Positions 1 through 7,265 are shown, counted from the stretch's first letter. The stretch is 20,607 nucleotides of DNA from a virus (IMGVR_UViG_3300044630_003720:1-20607), one strand, 5' to 3'. Translations and numbers: made by a program. Notes: a model not told the origin generated them from the sequence alone.

Positions 1-350
1 GACTTTCTTAAATTACTAGCTTCTTTGGCTAATTTAGTCATTTGAGCTGCACTTTCTTTTAATTCTTTATTTTCGTTTTTTAAAATTTTAGCTTTTTGAA
101 ATTCTAACTCTGTTGTTTTTCTGGCATCCTTTAAAGCTTTGCCGCTAAGACCAACCTCTGCCCTTCTAGCGGCTAAAACTTTTTCAAATTGCTCAGCATA
201 AGCAGCTTGAGCATCTGAAATATTTTTATTAAGATTTTTTATATCTTTTAAAAGTTTGAGATACTCAACAGAAGATTCGTTAATCTTTTGTCTTAACAAA
301 GCTTCTTCTTTCATAGAAGCTACTAGTTTTTTTATTTCATCTGGATTCAT
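1..350 (-). CDS. Probable tail tape measure protein, N-terminal part (partial)
   Basis: An open frame starts at ATG 350-348 and runs off the left edge of the window with no stop, giving about 116 residues. The protein begins MNPDEIKKLVASMKEE and continues as an almost uninterrupted charged, Ala/Lys/Glu/Leu-rich stretch typical of a long coiled coil, with no Cys and hardly any Pro. It lies 12 bases after the stop of the 453-residue gene, with no promoter box or terminator between, so the two are probably co-transcribed. In contractile-tailed phages a long coiled-coil protein encoded near the tube and baseplate genes is usually the tape measure, which sets tail length and is packed inside the tube. 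That assignment rests on position and composition only. A coiled-coil scaffold or another baseplate protein is possible. Confidence 0.5.
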   Translation of the reverse strand, partial: MNPDEIKKLVASMKEEALLRQKINESSVEYLKLLKDIKNLNKNISDAQAAYAEQFEKVLAARRAEVGLSGKALKDARKTTELEFQKAKILKNENKELKESAAQMTKLAKEASNLRK

Positions 351-362
351 TATTTGATTGCT

Positions 363-1724
363 TTAGTTTGTTTTTTTACTATTAAAATACCCAGAACCTT
401 CTTTACTATTAATTGTTATAATACCATTAATAGATTTGGTTTGATACTTTTTTGTTGCCTTATCAATATATTTTTTTTGAAAAGTTACATCAAAAGTATT
501 TGGTTTTCTTTCTGTTCCATTTTCTTTTTTTACAATTATTTTAACATTTTTTTTGTCATCATATAAGCTTAAGTTCAAATCACCAATTTCAATTTCATTA
601 ACTTTGGCAGAATACACCCCAAAAGAATCAAAAGTTATAGGCTTACCATTTTCATCTTGGTCAAAATTTATGGTATCACCTCTTAAAGTATATGTTAAAT
701 CTTTATTAGGTATGAAATTGTCAAAAACATCACCCAAAGTACCTTTAACTTTTGATATTTCATAGTTTCTAATAATTTGTTGTGCTGGCACTATACCAGT
801 ACCTTTAGGATTTTCTCCTTTTATTGCACTCATAATCATATTTAAAAGACTAGGTTGTTTATAGAAAGCTTTTTTTAATATTGGGTCGTTTATAATAGCG
901 TCCATAGTTTGTTTAGCATTTTTTTTAGTATTTTTTTTAGCATCAACCGTAACAGGTTCTGATGTATCTTGTTTAGGTTCTTCTTGTTTAGGTTCTTCTT
1001 TTTGCCCAGAATCTTTATCAACAAAAAATTTTTTAACTTCTATTTTGAATTCTTTATCATCTGCTTGTGATTTAAACATGGTAAAACCATCTTCTTCATA
1101 AAAAGGGTTATCCGTCAAATCAATTTTTAAAATGATTGGGTTTGTTGACTTTGATGTTGCTTGTTTCATTGAAACAACAACATATTCTTCTTTTTTTTCT
1201 TGAACAATACCATCCCATTTGAATTTTGAATCAAAATGGATTTCATCATCCACTTGAACATTTTTAAGCTCATTGTAGTATTGCTCTACAAAGTTAGAAC
1301 CAGTTTTATCCAAATCATGTTCTACTTCATAACTATCCATTTGATGACCGCTTTTTAAACTTTGTTCATCAGCAAATACCTTTAAACCTACAACGTTGTT
1401 TATTACCAAGGTACCACATTTTCCAAAATTTACTTCAAACTTATTTCCATAAATCATCGTATCAAAACGTGCATCAATACTACAACCTTTTGTTTTGGTT
1501 CCTTTATTGATATCCTTTATCATTTTATGACCGTTTATCTCTTCAAATTTGAAATCATATTCGGTATCGCTACCACCTTTAATTCTTTGAACAACTGAAA
1601 AGAATTGGGCTTTAGGGTTATCATTGAAAAATACTGATAGTTTTTCTGGACTAGGTGCTTTCCTAACCTCATCAATATAATTTTCTATTAGCTTAAACTG
1701 TTCCTCGGTCAATATTATTTTCAT
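363..1724 (-). CDS. Phage structural-region protein of unknown function, 453 aa
   Basis: I do not recognise this family. The protein opens MKIILTEEQFKLIENYIDEV, an amphipathic N-terminal segment whose KI.(I/L)T.EQ core also begins the 379-residue protein at 6126-7265. Residues 1 to about 235 are mixed alpha/beta. Around 240-270 there is a Lys/Glu/Gln/Pro linker with repeated EEPKQ, then an Asn/Lys segment, and the C-terminal third is again soluble alpha/beta, ending in a Lys/Thr-rich tail. There is no signal peptide or membrane segment. It sits between the baseplate genes and the probable tape measure, so a baseplate or tail-associated role is likely but inferred from position. It has its own ATATTTATA box and AAAAAAAGAC leader upstream, and a terminator separates it from the preceding gene. 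The ATG at 1724 fits that leader. Confidence 0.75.
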   Translation of the reverse strand: MKIILTEEQFKLIENYIDEVRKAPSPEKLSVFFNDNPKAQFFSVVQRIKGGSDTEYDFKFEEINGHKMIKDINKGTKTKGCSIDARFDTMIYGNKFEVNFGKCGTLVINNVVGLKVFADEQSLKSGHQMDSYEVEHDLDKTGSNFVEQYYNELKNVQVDDEIHFDSKFKWDGIVQEKKEEYVVVSMKQATSKSTNPIILKIDLTDNPFYEEDGFTMFKSQADDKEFKIEVKKFFVDKDSGQKEEPKQEEPKQDTSEPVTVDAKKNTKKNAKQTMDAIINDPILKKAFYKQPSLLNMIMSAIKGENPKGTGIVPAQQIIRNYEISKVKGTLGDVFDNFIPNKDLTYTLRGDTINFDQDENGKPITFDSFGVYSAKVNEIEIGDLNLSLYDDKKNVKIIVKKENGTERKPNTFDVTFQKKYIDKATKKYQTKSINGIITINSKEGSGYFNSKKTN

Positions 1725-1737
1725 GCTGGTCTTTTTT

Positions 1738-1746
1738 TATAAATAT
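1738..1746 (-). promoter_or_regulatory. ATATTTATA phage promoter-like box for the 453-aa gene
   Basis: On the minus strand ATATTTATA is followed by AAAAAAAGACCAGC and then the ATG at 1724, a 14-base spacing. The box and the AAAAAGAC leader recur before other structural genes in the window. The promoter role is inferred from this recurrence and orientation. Confidence 0.55.
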
Positions 1747-1756
1747 CTATCAAAGT

Positions 1757-1786
1757 AAAAATCCCCATAAAATGGGGATTTTTTTA
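1757..1786 (-). terminator. Rho-independent terminator after the gp51-like gene
   Basis: A perfect 12-bp stem, AAAAATCCCCAT and its complement, encloses a 3-base loop (1757-1783). A/T runs flank both sides, so it can act in both directions. It begins at the stop codon of the gene ending at 1784 and lies just upstream of the next gene's promoter box, separating the two units. Confidence 0.85.
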
Positions 1787-2107
1787 ATTGGCTGGTATTT
1801 CACCATTTTTCATTCTTGTTTTTAATGCATCACCACTTATTTTTTTGGTTCTGGACCCCTTTCCGTTGTTTCCTTGGCTTTGCTCTCTAGCTTTTTCCAT
1901 CTGTTCTTCTTGCTTGGTGGCATCTCTTGTTAATTGTCCTATGAAAAATCGCCTCTCGTAAGTAGGCATTGACAAGACATCAGTATATGTCATATTTTTC
2001 ATGTATTGTGTACAAATCCATATCTCTTCCAAAAGAGGGACTTTATACTCTGATGTTAGGCCAAAAAAAGTTAAGGTTAAGGGGAAGAAAGGTTTCAATA
2101 GACCCAC
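1784..2107 (-). CDS. Small baseplate-hub assembly-type protein (gp51/DUF6760-like)
   Basis: The frame gives about 107 residues. Its core reads EEIWICTQYMKNMTYTDVLS followed by MPTYERRFF, which resembles the short helical proteins (T4 gp51, or DUF6760 in phage-like injection systems) that help baseplate hub assembly: a helix, a Thr-Tyr/Trp turn, then a MP..ER motif. After residue 65 it is Gln/Glu/Lys-rich and probably disordered. It overlaps the end of the gp26-like gene by 65 bases in another frame. That overlap makes the start uncertain: the frame opens with GTG at 2107, a TTG at 2098 follows a GGAGG string, and the first ATG lies well inside the conserved helix. Tight coupling to the baseplate gene supports a shared job. 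The family assignment is from memory of the motif pattern only. Confidence 0.6.
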   Translation of the reverse strand: MGLLKPFFPLTLTFFGLTSEYKVPLLEEIWICTQYMKNMTYTDVLSMPTYERRFFIGQLTRDATKQEEQMEKAREQSQGNNGKGSRTKKISGDALKTRMKNGEIPAN

Positions 2108-3356
2108 CTCCAGGAGTCTTAACCGTAATATTCATGTCAATACCGCATTCAATGCTGGTCACATAATCACTGAAAGCTTTGCCATCACGAATTCTAATGG
2201 TATTCACGTATTCTTTGATAAAGTTCCTATCCCTATTTCCATTGACCTCAATAATCAAATGTTCCATTGTGTATGTAGCCATGTTATTTACTGGTACCTT
2301 ATTTTCTTTGTCCTGTTCCAACTTGGTTTCAATGATATCAGAATCACCACAAGTTAACATTTTGAATTTTATAACGTCTTTTGAACTAGGAAAAACAAAA
2401 TCAAATAACCCTTCAGCATCTGGTTCAGCACCTAAATTCTTGGTCTTAAGCTCATTTAAATTTAATTCTGTATCAAAAGGAACATCGTTTTCATCAAATA
2501 AGGTAACTGGATACATCTCACCATAAGCTGTAGCTCTAAGCCAAAGCATAATAGAGTTACGGTCACCAACCAAAAGGTCTTTGTATCTTAAGTCTGATTC
2601 AAGGATTTTTCTATTCATAAGAATTTCCAAAAATTCACCACTTTGTAACAAGTTAGGACTTGTAAGAATATTTTCATCAGCGGTAGTCATATACGAAACC
2701 CTAACGTTGGGTTTTTTCATTTTATAGGTTTTTCCTTGAGAAGGCAAAGGAATAACATCAAACGCTGAATTATAGTTAGGTTGGCTCAATTCAATAATAT
2801 AAGGGTCGATACTTGAACTAACTTGACCGTAATTTTGCGGTTGTGTAATAGGTTGTTGAACTGGTGTTTGGTAATTATTTGTTTGCATAGTTTGATTGTT
2901 ATTTTGATTAATTGTCTCTACTTTTTTAACAGAGGCTTCTTCATATTGTTTTTGATAACTTTGTGTTTGATTTGAATTATTAGCCAAACTTTCATCACGA
3001 ATACGCATTTGTTCTTCAGATTTTTTTCTGATATCCAAGATTTCTTGTTCATATTTTGATACAACCCTAGGTGGTGGTGTTTCAGCCAATGATGGGTCTT
3101 GAACAATACCTTGTTGGTTGTACGCATTTACTTGTTGTTCAGTTCTTCTTCTCATCATTTCTACAGCATCAGCATGTCCTATTGGTATCTCATTAGGGAC
3201 CATAGAATTCATATAAATTTCTTGAGTCGCAGCCAATTTTTCAGCTTCAAAAGCAGCTAATCTAGCTCTTTCATCAGCAGCTTCTTTTTGTTCCTTGGTA
3301 GGCAATGCATTAGTAGGTGTTGTATTAGTAGGGAATACGTTGGGTTTTCTATCCAT
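2043..3356 (-). CDS. Baseplate protein with C-terminal T4 gp26/gp51-family domain
   Basis: The protein has 437 residues. The first 190 or so are low complexity, rich in Ala/Glu then Gln/Asn, and probably flexible. From about residue 200 there is the pattern I associate with the T4 baseplate-hub family (gp26 type): LPSQGKTY, then VRVSYMTTADENIL, an acidic helical region, and MLWLRATAYGEMYPV, followed by a beta-rich end. T4 gp26 is about 208 residues, so this one carries an N-terminal extension of comparable length. The role would be in baseplate hub assembly in the infected cell. The start at ATG 3356 opens the MDRKPNVF sequence; the sense-strand near-match TATATTTATT lies about 35 bases upstream. 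It lies after the tube gene's terminator and overlaps the next gene by 65 bases. Confidence 0.7.
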   Translation of the reverse strand: MDRKPNVFPTNTTPTNALPTKEQKEAADERARLAAFEAEKLAATQEIYMNSMVPNEIPIGHADAVEMMRRRTEQQVNAYNQQGIVQDPSLAETPPPRVVSKYEQEILDIRKKSEEQMRIRDESLANNSNQTQSYQKQYEEASVKKVETINQNNNQTMQTNNYQTPVQQPITQPQNYGQVSSSIDPYIIELSQPNYNSAFDVIPLPSQGKTYKMKKPNVRVSYMTTADENILTSPNLLQSGEFLEILMNRKILESDLRYKDLLVGDRNSIMLWLRATAYGEMYPVTLFDENDVPFDTELNLNELKTKNLGAEPDAEGLFDFVFPSSKDVIKFKMLTCGDSDIIETKLEQDKENKVPVNNMATYTMEHLIIEVNGNRDRNFIKEYVNTIRIRDGKAFSDYVTSIECGIDMNITVKTPGGGSIETFLPLNLNFFWPNIRV

Positions 3357-3390
3357 TTTAAAAACGTTTAATAAATTGTTATAACTTTCT

Positions 3391-3400
3391 AATAAATATA
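3391..3400 (-). promoter_or_regulatory. ATATTTAT-type promoter-like box for the baseplate gene
   Basis: The minus strand reads TATATTTATTAGAAAG, one base away from the ATATTTATA box seen before other structural genes. It lies between the tube-gene terminator and the baseplate ATG at 3356, and is weaker than the other copies. Confidence 0.35.
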
Positions 3401-3439
3401 ATGGTTAGAATTTTTTTGTAAATGATTGCGCTTAAAATA

Positions 3440-3481
3440 AAAAAGGTTATTTATTGTCGCAAAACAATAAGTAACCTTTTT
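3440..3481 (-). terminator. Bidirectional terminator hairpin after the tail tube gene
   Basis: A stem of about 18 bp, AAAAAGGTTATTTATTGT against its near-perfect complement, encloses a 6-base loop. The single imperfection is U-G when read on the plus strand and A-C on the minus strand. Runs of A and T flank the stem on both strands. It follows the tube gene stop at 3519 and precedes the next gene's promoter box. Confidence 0.8.
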
Positions 3482-3518
3482 GTATAAAATTTTTAAATGA
3501 TTGATAATCAAATACTTC

Positions 3519-4007
3519 CTAAAACAACAATATAGCTCTATCAAAACGCAATGTAGCAGTAATTTCTGCAATACCATCGTCATCCATTGATAAATCACCG
3601 AATCCTACGTTGGTAAGCATTGTACCGTCTAGTAACCATTTTTCAACAACCACACCAGTTGGGTCAAGCATTTCAAGCTCTACTGGACGTTTGTAACCAG
3701 CAGCATAACCTTGACGACCTGTGATAGATTCAGAGTGAAGACGAACCCACTCCATTATTGCTTGAGAAGCAGATGGACCAATTGGGTCACGGAAAGTAAC
3801 ATCAATTGCTTCCCATGTAAAACGTCCAATAACCCATGTAGAAGTGTTAAGGAAAGGGATTTCTACTTCATTTTGTGTAATTGAAGGTCTTGATGCAGAT
3901 GCCAACCACCATTGTTGAATCCCCAAATCAGAAGGGAATGTAATAAGCCAACGATTCTTTTTCTTAGGTTCGTAAGGCAAGGGCATTTTCATTAATAAAT
4001 CAGCCAT
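3519..4007 (-). CDS. Tail tube protein (T4 gp19-like)
   Basis: The product is 162 residues, against 163 for T4 gp19. It shows the tube-protein layout: an N-terminal segment with NRWLITFPSDLG, a central beta region (WVIGRFTWEAIDVTFRDPIG), the helix ASQAIMEWVRLH, then a beta hairpin and a C-terminal strand ALLF-like end (RFDRAILLF). Tube subunits stack as hexameric rings inside the sheath and form the channel for DNA. The gene is followed by a strong hairpin terminator. The only ATATTTATA box upstream lies about 60 bases before the ATG, giving a longer leader than the other late genes. The sheath gene, normally its immediate neighbour in T4, is separated here by a 3.3-kb block holding an OmpA-like gene and two inverted plus-strand genes. 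Confidence 0.85.
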   Translation of the reverse strand: MADLLMKMPLPYEPKKKNRWLITFPSDLGIQQWWLASASRPSITQNEVEIPFLNTSTWVIGRFTWEAIDVTFRDPIGPSASQAIMEWVRLHSESITGRQGYAAGYKRPVELEMLDPTGVVVEKWLLDGTMLTNVGFGDLSMDDDGIAEITATLRFDRAILLF

Positions 4008-4013
4008 ATTTTC

Positions 4014-4044
4014 TTGTTTTTTAAAGTATTTATTAGTATATTTG
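4014..4044 (+). promoter_or_regulatory. Bacteroidetes-type promoter for the EDxHD endonuclease gene
   Basis: TTG at 4014-4016, a 20-bp spacer and TATATTTG at 4037-4044 match the Bacteroidetes housekeeping pattern (TTG/TTTG, about 19-21 bp, TAnnTTTG). Transcription would begin near 4050 and leave a leader of about 50 bases before the ATG at 4101. It overlaps the upstream region of the oppositely oriented tube gene. Confidence 0.55.
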
Positions 4045-4066
4045 CAATACTAAAATTATTGTTTAA

Positions 4067-4075
4067 TATAAATAT
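4067..4075 (-). promoter_or_regulatory. ATATTTATA promoter-like box for the tail tube gene
   Basis: The minus strand reads TTATATTTATATTAAAC, pointing at the tube gene, with its ATG about 60 bases away. It shares the box with other structural genes but lacks the AAAAAGAC leader. Confidence 0.4.
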
Positions 4076-4100
4076 AAGAAAATACAAAATAATTCAATAA

Positions 4101-5534
4101 ATGAGTAAAAAAGAAAAGTTTATAGTAAAGTGTGAAAATAAATTTGGTAATCAGTATGATTACTCAATGAGTGATTATATTGATTCTAAAACCAAGATTG
4201 ATATATTATGTAATAAACATAATATAATTTTCAAACAAACACCAGCAGAACATTTGAGAGGTAAACTTGCTTGTAATTTATGTACTAGAAACCCAAAAGT
4301 TAATTCTGATTTTTTTATCAATAAAGCAAAATCAATTCATGGAGACAAATATGATTATTCAAAAACCATCTATGTTGATTCAACCACCAAGGTTAAAATA
4401 ATATGCAAACAACATGGTGTTTTTGAGATGTTACCAAATAATCATTACAAACAAAATTGTCCAAATTGTTTTAATGAAGATAGATTTTTAACAACTGAAT
4501 TGTTTATTGATTTGGCTAAAAAAATACATGGTGATAAATATTGTTACTTAAACTCAATCTACACCAATTCCAAAAATAGAATTAAAATATCTTGTTTAGA
4601 ACATGGTGAGTACGAACAAATACCTAATGACCATTTATCTGGCAAGGGGTGTCCAAAATGTGGTTTTAAATATAACAACACTGAAAACGAAATCAAAGAT
4701 TTCATTAAAGGTTTTAAATTATCATATATCGAAAACACCAAAAATATTATATCACCACTTGAATTGGATATTTATATCCCAAGTCATAACTTAGCAATTG
4801 AATTTAACGGGTTATATTGGCACTCTGAAATATATAAATCAAAAAATTATCATCTAAATAAAACACTAGAATGTGAAAAACAAGGAATACAATTAATACA
4901 TATTTTTGAGGATGAATGGCTATACAAAAAAGACATCGTTAAATCAAGATTGACAAATATATTTGGAATGACACCAGAAAGAATATACGCTAGGAAATGT
5001 CAAATTAAAGAAGTTACACATATTGATAGTAAAAAATTTTTAAATATGAATCATATCCAAGGTCAATTAAACTCATCAATCAGATTGGGGTTATATTTGG
5101 ATGATGAACTAGTTAGTCTTATGACATTTGGTGGTCTTAGAAAAGCATTAGGTACATCCCAAAAAGATGGTTCATACGAACTATTAAGATTTTGCAATAA
5201 ATTAAACACAACTGTTATTGGTGGTGCCAACAAACTACTTAAAAACTTTATAAACTTATACAAACCAAAGGAAATTATCAGCTATGCTGATAGGCGATGG
5301 TCAATAGGAAACCTATATATAAAATTGGGATTCGACTTAAACCATTATAGCCAACCAAATTATTTTTATGTAATAAATGATAAAAGAAATAACAGGTTTA
5401 ATTACAGAAAAGACGTTCTAATTAAAGAAGGTTTTGATAAAAATAAAACCGAACACGAAATAATGTTGGAGAGGAAAATATATAGAATTTATGATTCTGG
5501 GACTATATGTTTTAAATTAATGGTAAAAAAGTAA
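4101..5534 (+). CDS. EDxHD (Vsr-like) homing endonuclease with three zinc-ribbon-like repeats
   Basis: The product is 477 residues. Residues 1-195 hold three copies of a module of about 60 residues: (K.IHGDKYDYS) – YV.S.TKVKI.C..HG – P..H....CP.C. The second and third end in a CxxC pair and look like DNA-binding zinc ribbons; the first ends CNLC. Residues 200-275 form the nuclease core: ELDIYIP (E221, D223), LAIEFNGLYWHSE (E234, H241) and HIFEDEW (H267, D271), the pattern of EDxHD enzymes such as I-Bth0305I, related to Vsr and PD-(D/E)XK nucleases. Residues about 285-477 are a second domain (LGLYLDDELVSLMTFGG, ELLRFCNKLNTTVIGGANKL), often seen C-terminal in phage endonucleases of this type and possibly GNAT-like. 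It would cut a target in related phages and spread itself. It runs against the surrounding structural genes and has a host-type promoter. Confidence 0.85.
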   Translation: MSKKEKFIVKCENKFGNQYDYSMSDYIDSKTKIDILCNKHNIIFKQTPAEHLRGKLACNLCTRNPKVNSDFFINKAKSIHGDKYDYSKTIYVDSTTKVKIICKQHGVFEMLPNNHYKQNCPNCFNEDRFLTTELFIDLAKKIHGDKYCYLNSIYTNSKNRIKISCLEHGEYEQIPNDHLSGKGCPKCGFKYNNTENEIKDFIKGFKLSYIENTKNIISPLELDIYIPSHNLAIEFNGLYWHSEIYKSKNYHLNKTLECEKQGIQLIHIFEDEWLYKKDIVKSRLTNIFGMTPERIYARKCQIKEVTHIDSKKFLNMNHIQGQLNSSIRLGLYLDDELVSLMTFGGLRKALGTSQKDGSYELLRFCNKLNTTVIGGANKLLKNFINLYKPKEIISYADRRWSIGNLYIKLGFDLNHYSQPNYFYVINDKRNNRFNYRKDVLIKEGFDKNKTEHEIMLERKIYRIYDSGTICFKLMVKK

Positions 5535-5562
5535 AATAAATTTGGTTTTACTGATTTTTTTT
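5530..5562 (+). terminator. Weak terminator after the EDxHD endonuclease gene
   Basis: AGTAAAA (5530-5536) pairs with TTTTACT (5546-5552) across a 9-base loop and is followed by eight T residues (5555-5562). The stem is A/T-rich, so efficiency is doubtful. It overlaps the stop codon of the endonuclease and the promoter of the next gene. Confidence 0.4.
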
Positions 5563-5572
5563 ATTACCTTTG
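5541..5572 (+). promoter_or_regulatory. Bacteroidetes-type promoter for the CAP-domain gene
   Basis: TTTG at 5541-5544, a 20-bp spacer and TACCTTTG at 5565-5572 match the full Bacteroidetes consensus (TTTG, about 20 bp, TAnnTTTG). The predicted start of transcription is about 5579, leaving under 10 bases before the ATG at 5588. Because the -7 box covers an upstream in-frame TTG at 5570, that TTG cannot be the start. Confidence 0.75.
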
Positions 5573-5587
5573 TATAAATTAAAACAA

Positions 5588-6139
5588 ATGAAAAGATTAT
5601 TAACATTTACACTTCTTATTTTATCATTGACCGCTTTAGCTCAAGATATTGAATTGATGAACAATATAAATACATACAGAGCATATAACAATAAACCAGT
5701 TTTATCTTGGTCAAAAGACGCAGCCGATATAGCCAAAGGCCAAACAAGTGTGATAATCTCACAAGATAGTCTTAGTCACTCACATTTGGCACCAGAAATC
5801 GCTACAATGGGTACGACATTACCAGCAACACAAGATAGTAAAGATAAATTTGCAGAATTTTTGAAATCAACATTCAATATTGACTATGTTGACCCTAAGA
5901 ATGATAGCGATGTTATTAAAATGGTAAAACTATATGTTATCTATATGTTTGACAAATCACCAAAACACAAAGCAATTCTTTTGGGTGAATACAAATACGT
6001 TGGGTTTGATTTGGTCATTAAAGATATCAAACACAAACCAAACACCTTAACCATCAACGGAAAGACAATTGTTTTTAAAAATTTTTCTGATTATTACAAG
6101 GTAATGTTTTATTCAGTATTTGACTTTAAAACTTCGTAA
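5588..6139 (+). CDS. Secreted CAP (SCP/PR1-like) domain protein
   Basis: The product is 183 residues from ATG 5588. It begins with a signal peptide: KR, a hydrophobic run to about residue 15, and a likely cut after TALA, leaving Gln at the mature N-terminus, as is common in Bacteroidetes. The rest fits the CAP fold: LMNNINTYRAYNNKPVLSWS (N..R....KPVL.W), the helix DAADIAKGQTSVI, SHSHLAPEI with candidate metal-binding His, and KSPKHKAILLGEYKYVGFDL, matching the usual S..H...L.....VG pattern. CAP proteins are secreted; bacterial members are poorly understood and have been linked to cell-wall or lipid binding. In a phage it could act on the host envelope, but this is inference. The gene is oriented against the late genes, has a strong host-type promoter, and its end overlaps the convergent 379-residue gene by 14 bases. 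It looks like a cargo gene expressed by host polymerase. Confidence 0.75.
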   Translation: MKRLLTFTLLILSLTALAQDIELMNNINTYRAYNNKPVLSWSKDAADIAKGQTSVIISQDSLSHSHLAPEIATMGTTLPATQDSKDKFAEFLKSTFNIDYVDPKNDSDVIKMVKLYVIYMFDKSPKHKAILLGEYKYVGFDLVIKDIKHKPNTLTINGKTIVFKNFSDYYKVMFYSVFDFKTS

Positions 6140-7265
6140 AACAACTTACTGAACCTCTGTGTTTTGATTTGTGATGTTTACAACTAACTTTTTTGTTTTT
6201 AAAAGTAACTTTGTTTTTTTTATCTGAAGATATAAAAACCTTGGCCAATTCAAACCTATATTTTTTAATAATATCCTCTGGTTTAGGGTTTTCTTCTGGT
6301 AATTCTTGTTTGTATTCTACAACCATCTTTATTTTAACATAACGATATTCAGATGTCTTATCCCTCAACGCATTTAAAGCAACCTTATCGTCTTTAACCT
6401 TTAAAAATTGACTTGTACTGACAACATCAGAACCATTGTTAGGTATTTCTCTATGCGTTATAGTAACATTGCTATCCAAATCAGTAATTAAATTAGTTAC
6501 ACTTTTTGTTCTTAAACTAGCCAATTGTATATTACCTGTTGGGTCTTCATCAGTCTTAAATTTGAGAACCCTTTCAGCGTCTGTCGATGATTCAACATTG
6601 ATTGAAATAATTCTACCACCAGAAGCTTGAATAGAATCCATTGCTGAAGTAATTACGTTAACACCATTAGAACTAAGTGTATACCCACCAGTGATAAATA
6701 AATTATCATTACCCAACTCTAGTTCTACCGTATCTTTGATTGTTACTATTGTCTTTGTGGTATTTCCTTTTATTGTATCTGAACTTATTTCAGATTTTTT
6801 TAAAGCATAACCCCTAGCCAATTCAACATCTAAACTTGTCAAATTATCAACAACTCTTGTGCTAACATTATAACTTATCTTATTATCAGCAGCAACCTCG
6901 TTAAATTTATTTTTTATTTTTTCAGCGTTTTTGGCCAACAAAGTATCTGGATTTTTCATCCCTTTTTCTTCATAGGCTTTTGCCAATTCACGTGTTTTAT
7001 TTTCATCTTCAAGGGTTGCTTTTATTTGAGACATGGTTTGTTCGTCTTTAAGAGCATTTTGAGCCATTGTTTTATTTATCCCAGTCAAACCAACACCCAT
7101 AAGCAGAGCAACACCTAAAAGAACTTCTTTCCAGCCTTCTTCCAAAAGTTCTGGACCCAACTCTAGGTTTTCATTTAAAACGTTACCAGAAGCGTTTAAA
7201 CGGTTTTCTTGTTCACGCAATAGAATAGATTTATATTGCTCAGATGTTATTTTTATCTTGGTCAT
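6126..7265 (-). CDS. Structural-region protein with hydrophobic segment and C-terminal OmpA-like domain
   Basis: The product is 379 residues. The N-terminus MTKIKITSEQYKSILLREQ resembles that of the 453-residue protein. At about residues 40-65, EEGWKEVLLGVALLMGVGLT is a hydrophobic stretch that could insert in a membrane or pack in a helical bundle. A helical region follows to about 150. Residues about 180-335 resemble an OmpA-like domain: LFITGGYTLSSNG, IISINVESSTDAE (compare the GhTD segment), NIQLASLRTKSVTNLI (compare N..LS..RA..V...L), and EYRYVKIKMVVEY (compare NRRVe). OmpA-like domains usually bind peptidoglycan, but the canonical Asp and Arg positions are only partly kept here. The Lys-rich tail contains CKHHKSKH and a second Cys. 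A promoter-like box precedes the gene; its 3' end overlaps the CAP gene by 14 bases. The neighbouring sheath gene suggests a tail-associated protein. Confidence 0.6.
   Translation of the reverse strand: MTKIKITSEQYKSILLREQENRLNASGNVLNENLELGPELLEEGWKEVLLGVALLMGVGLTGINKTMAQNALKDEQTMSQIKATLEDENKTRELAKAYEEKGMKNPDTLLAKNAEKIKNKFNEVAADNKISYNVSTRVVDNLTSLDVELARGYALKKSEISSDTIKGNTTKTIVTIKDTVELELGNDNLFITGGYTLSSNGVNVITSAMDSIQASGGRIISINVESSTDAERVLKFKTDEDPTGNIQLASLRTKSVTNLITDLDSNVTITHREIPNNGSDVVSTSQFLKVKDDKVALNALRDKTSEYRYVKIKMVVEYKQELPEENPKPEDIIKKYRFELAKVFISSDKKNKVTFKNKKVSCKHHKSKHRGSVSCFTKF

Noticed and set aside
354-765. Plus-strand frames opposite the 453-residue gene
   Set aside because: Low-complexity Phe/Ile/Tyr-rich antisense shadows with no leader or promoter; the minus-strand frame is long, balanced and has a leader and promoter box.
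5570-5587. Six-residue N-terminal extension of the CAP protein starting at TTG 5570
   Set aside because: The TTG lies in the -7 box of the promoter, upstream of the predicted transcript start, and ATG 5588 gives a proper signal peptide.
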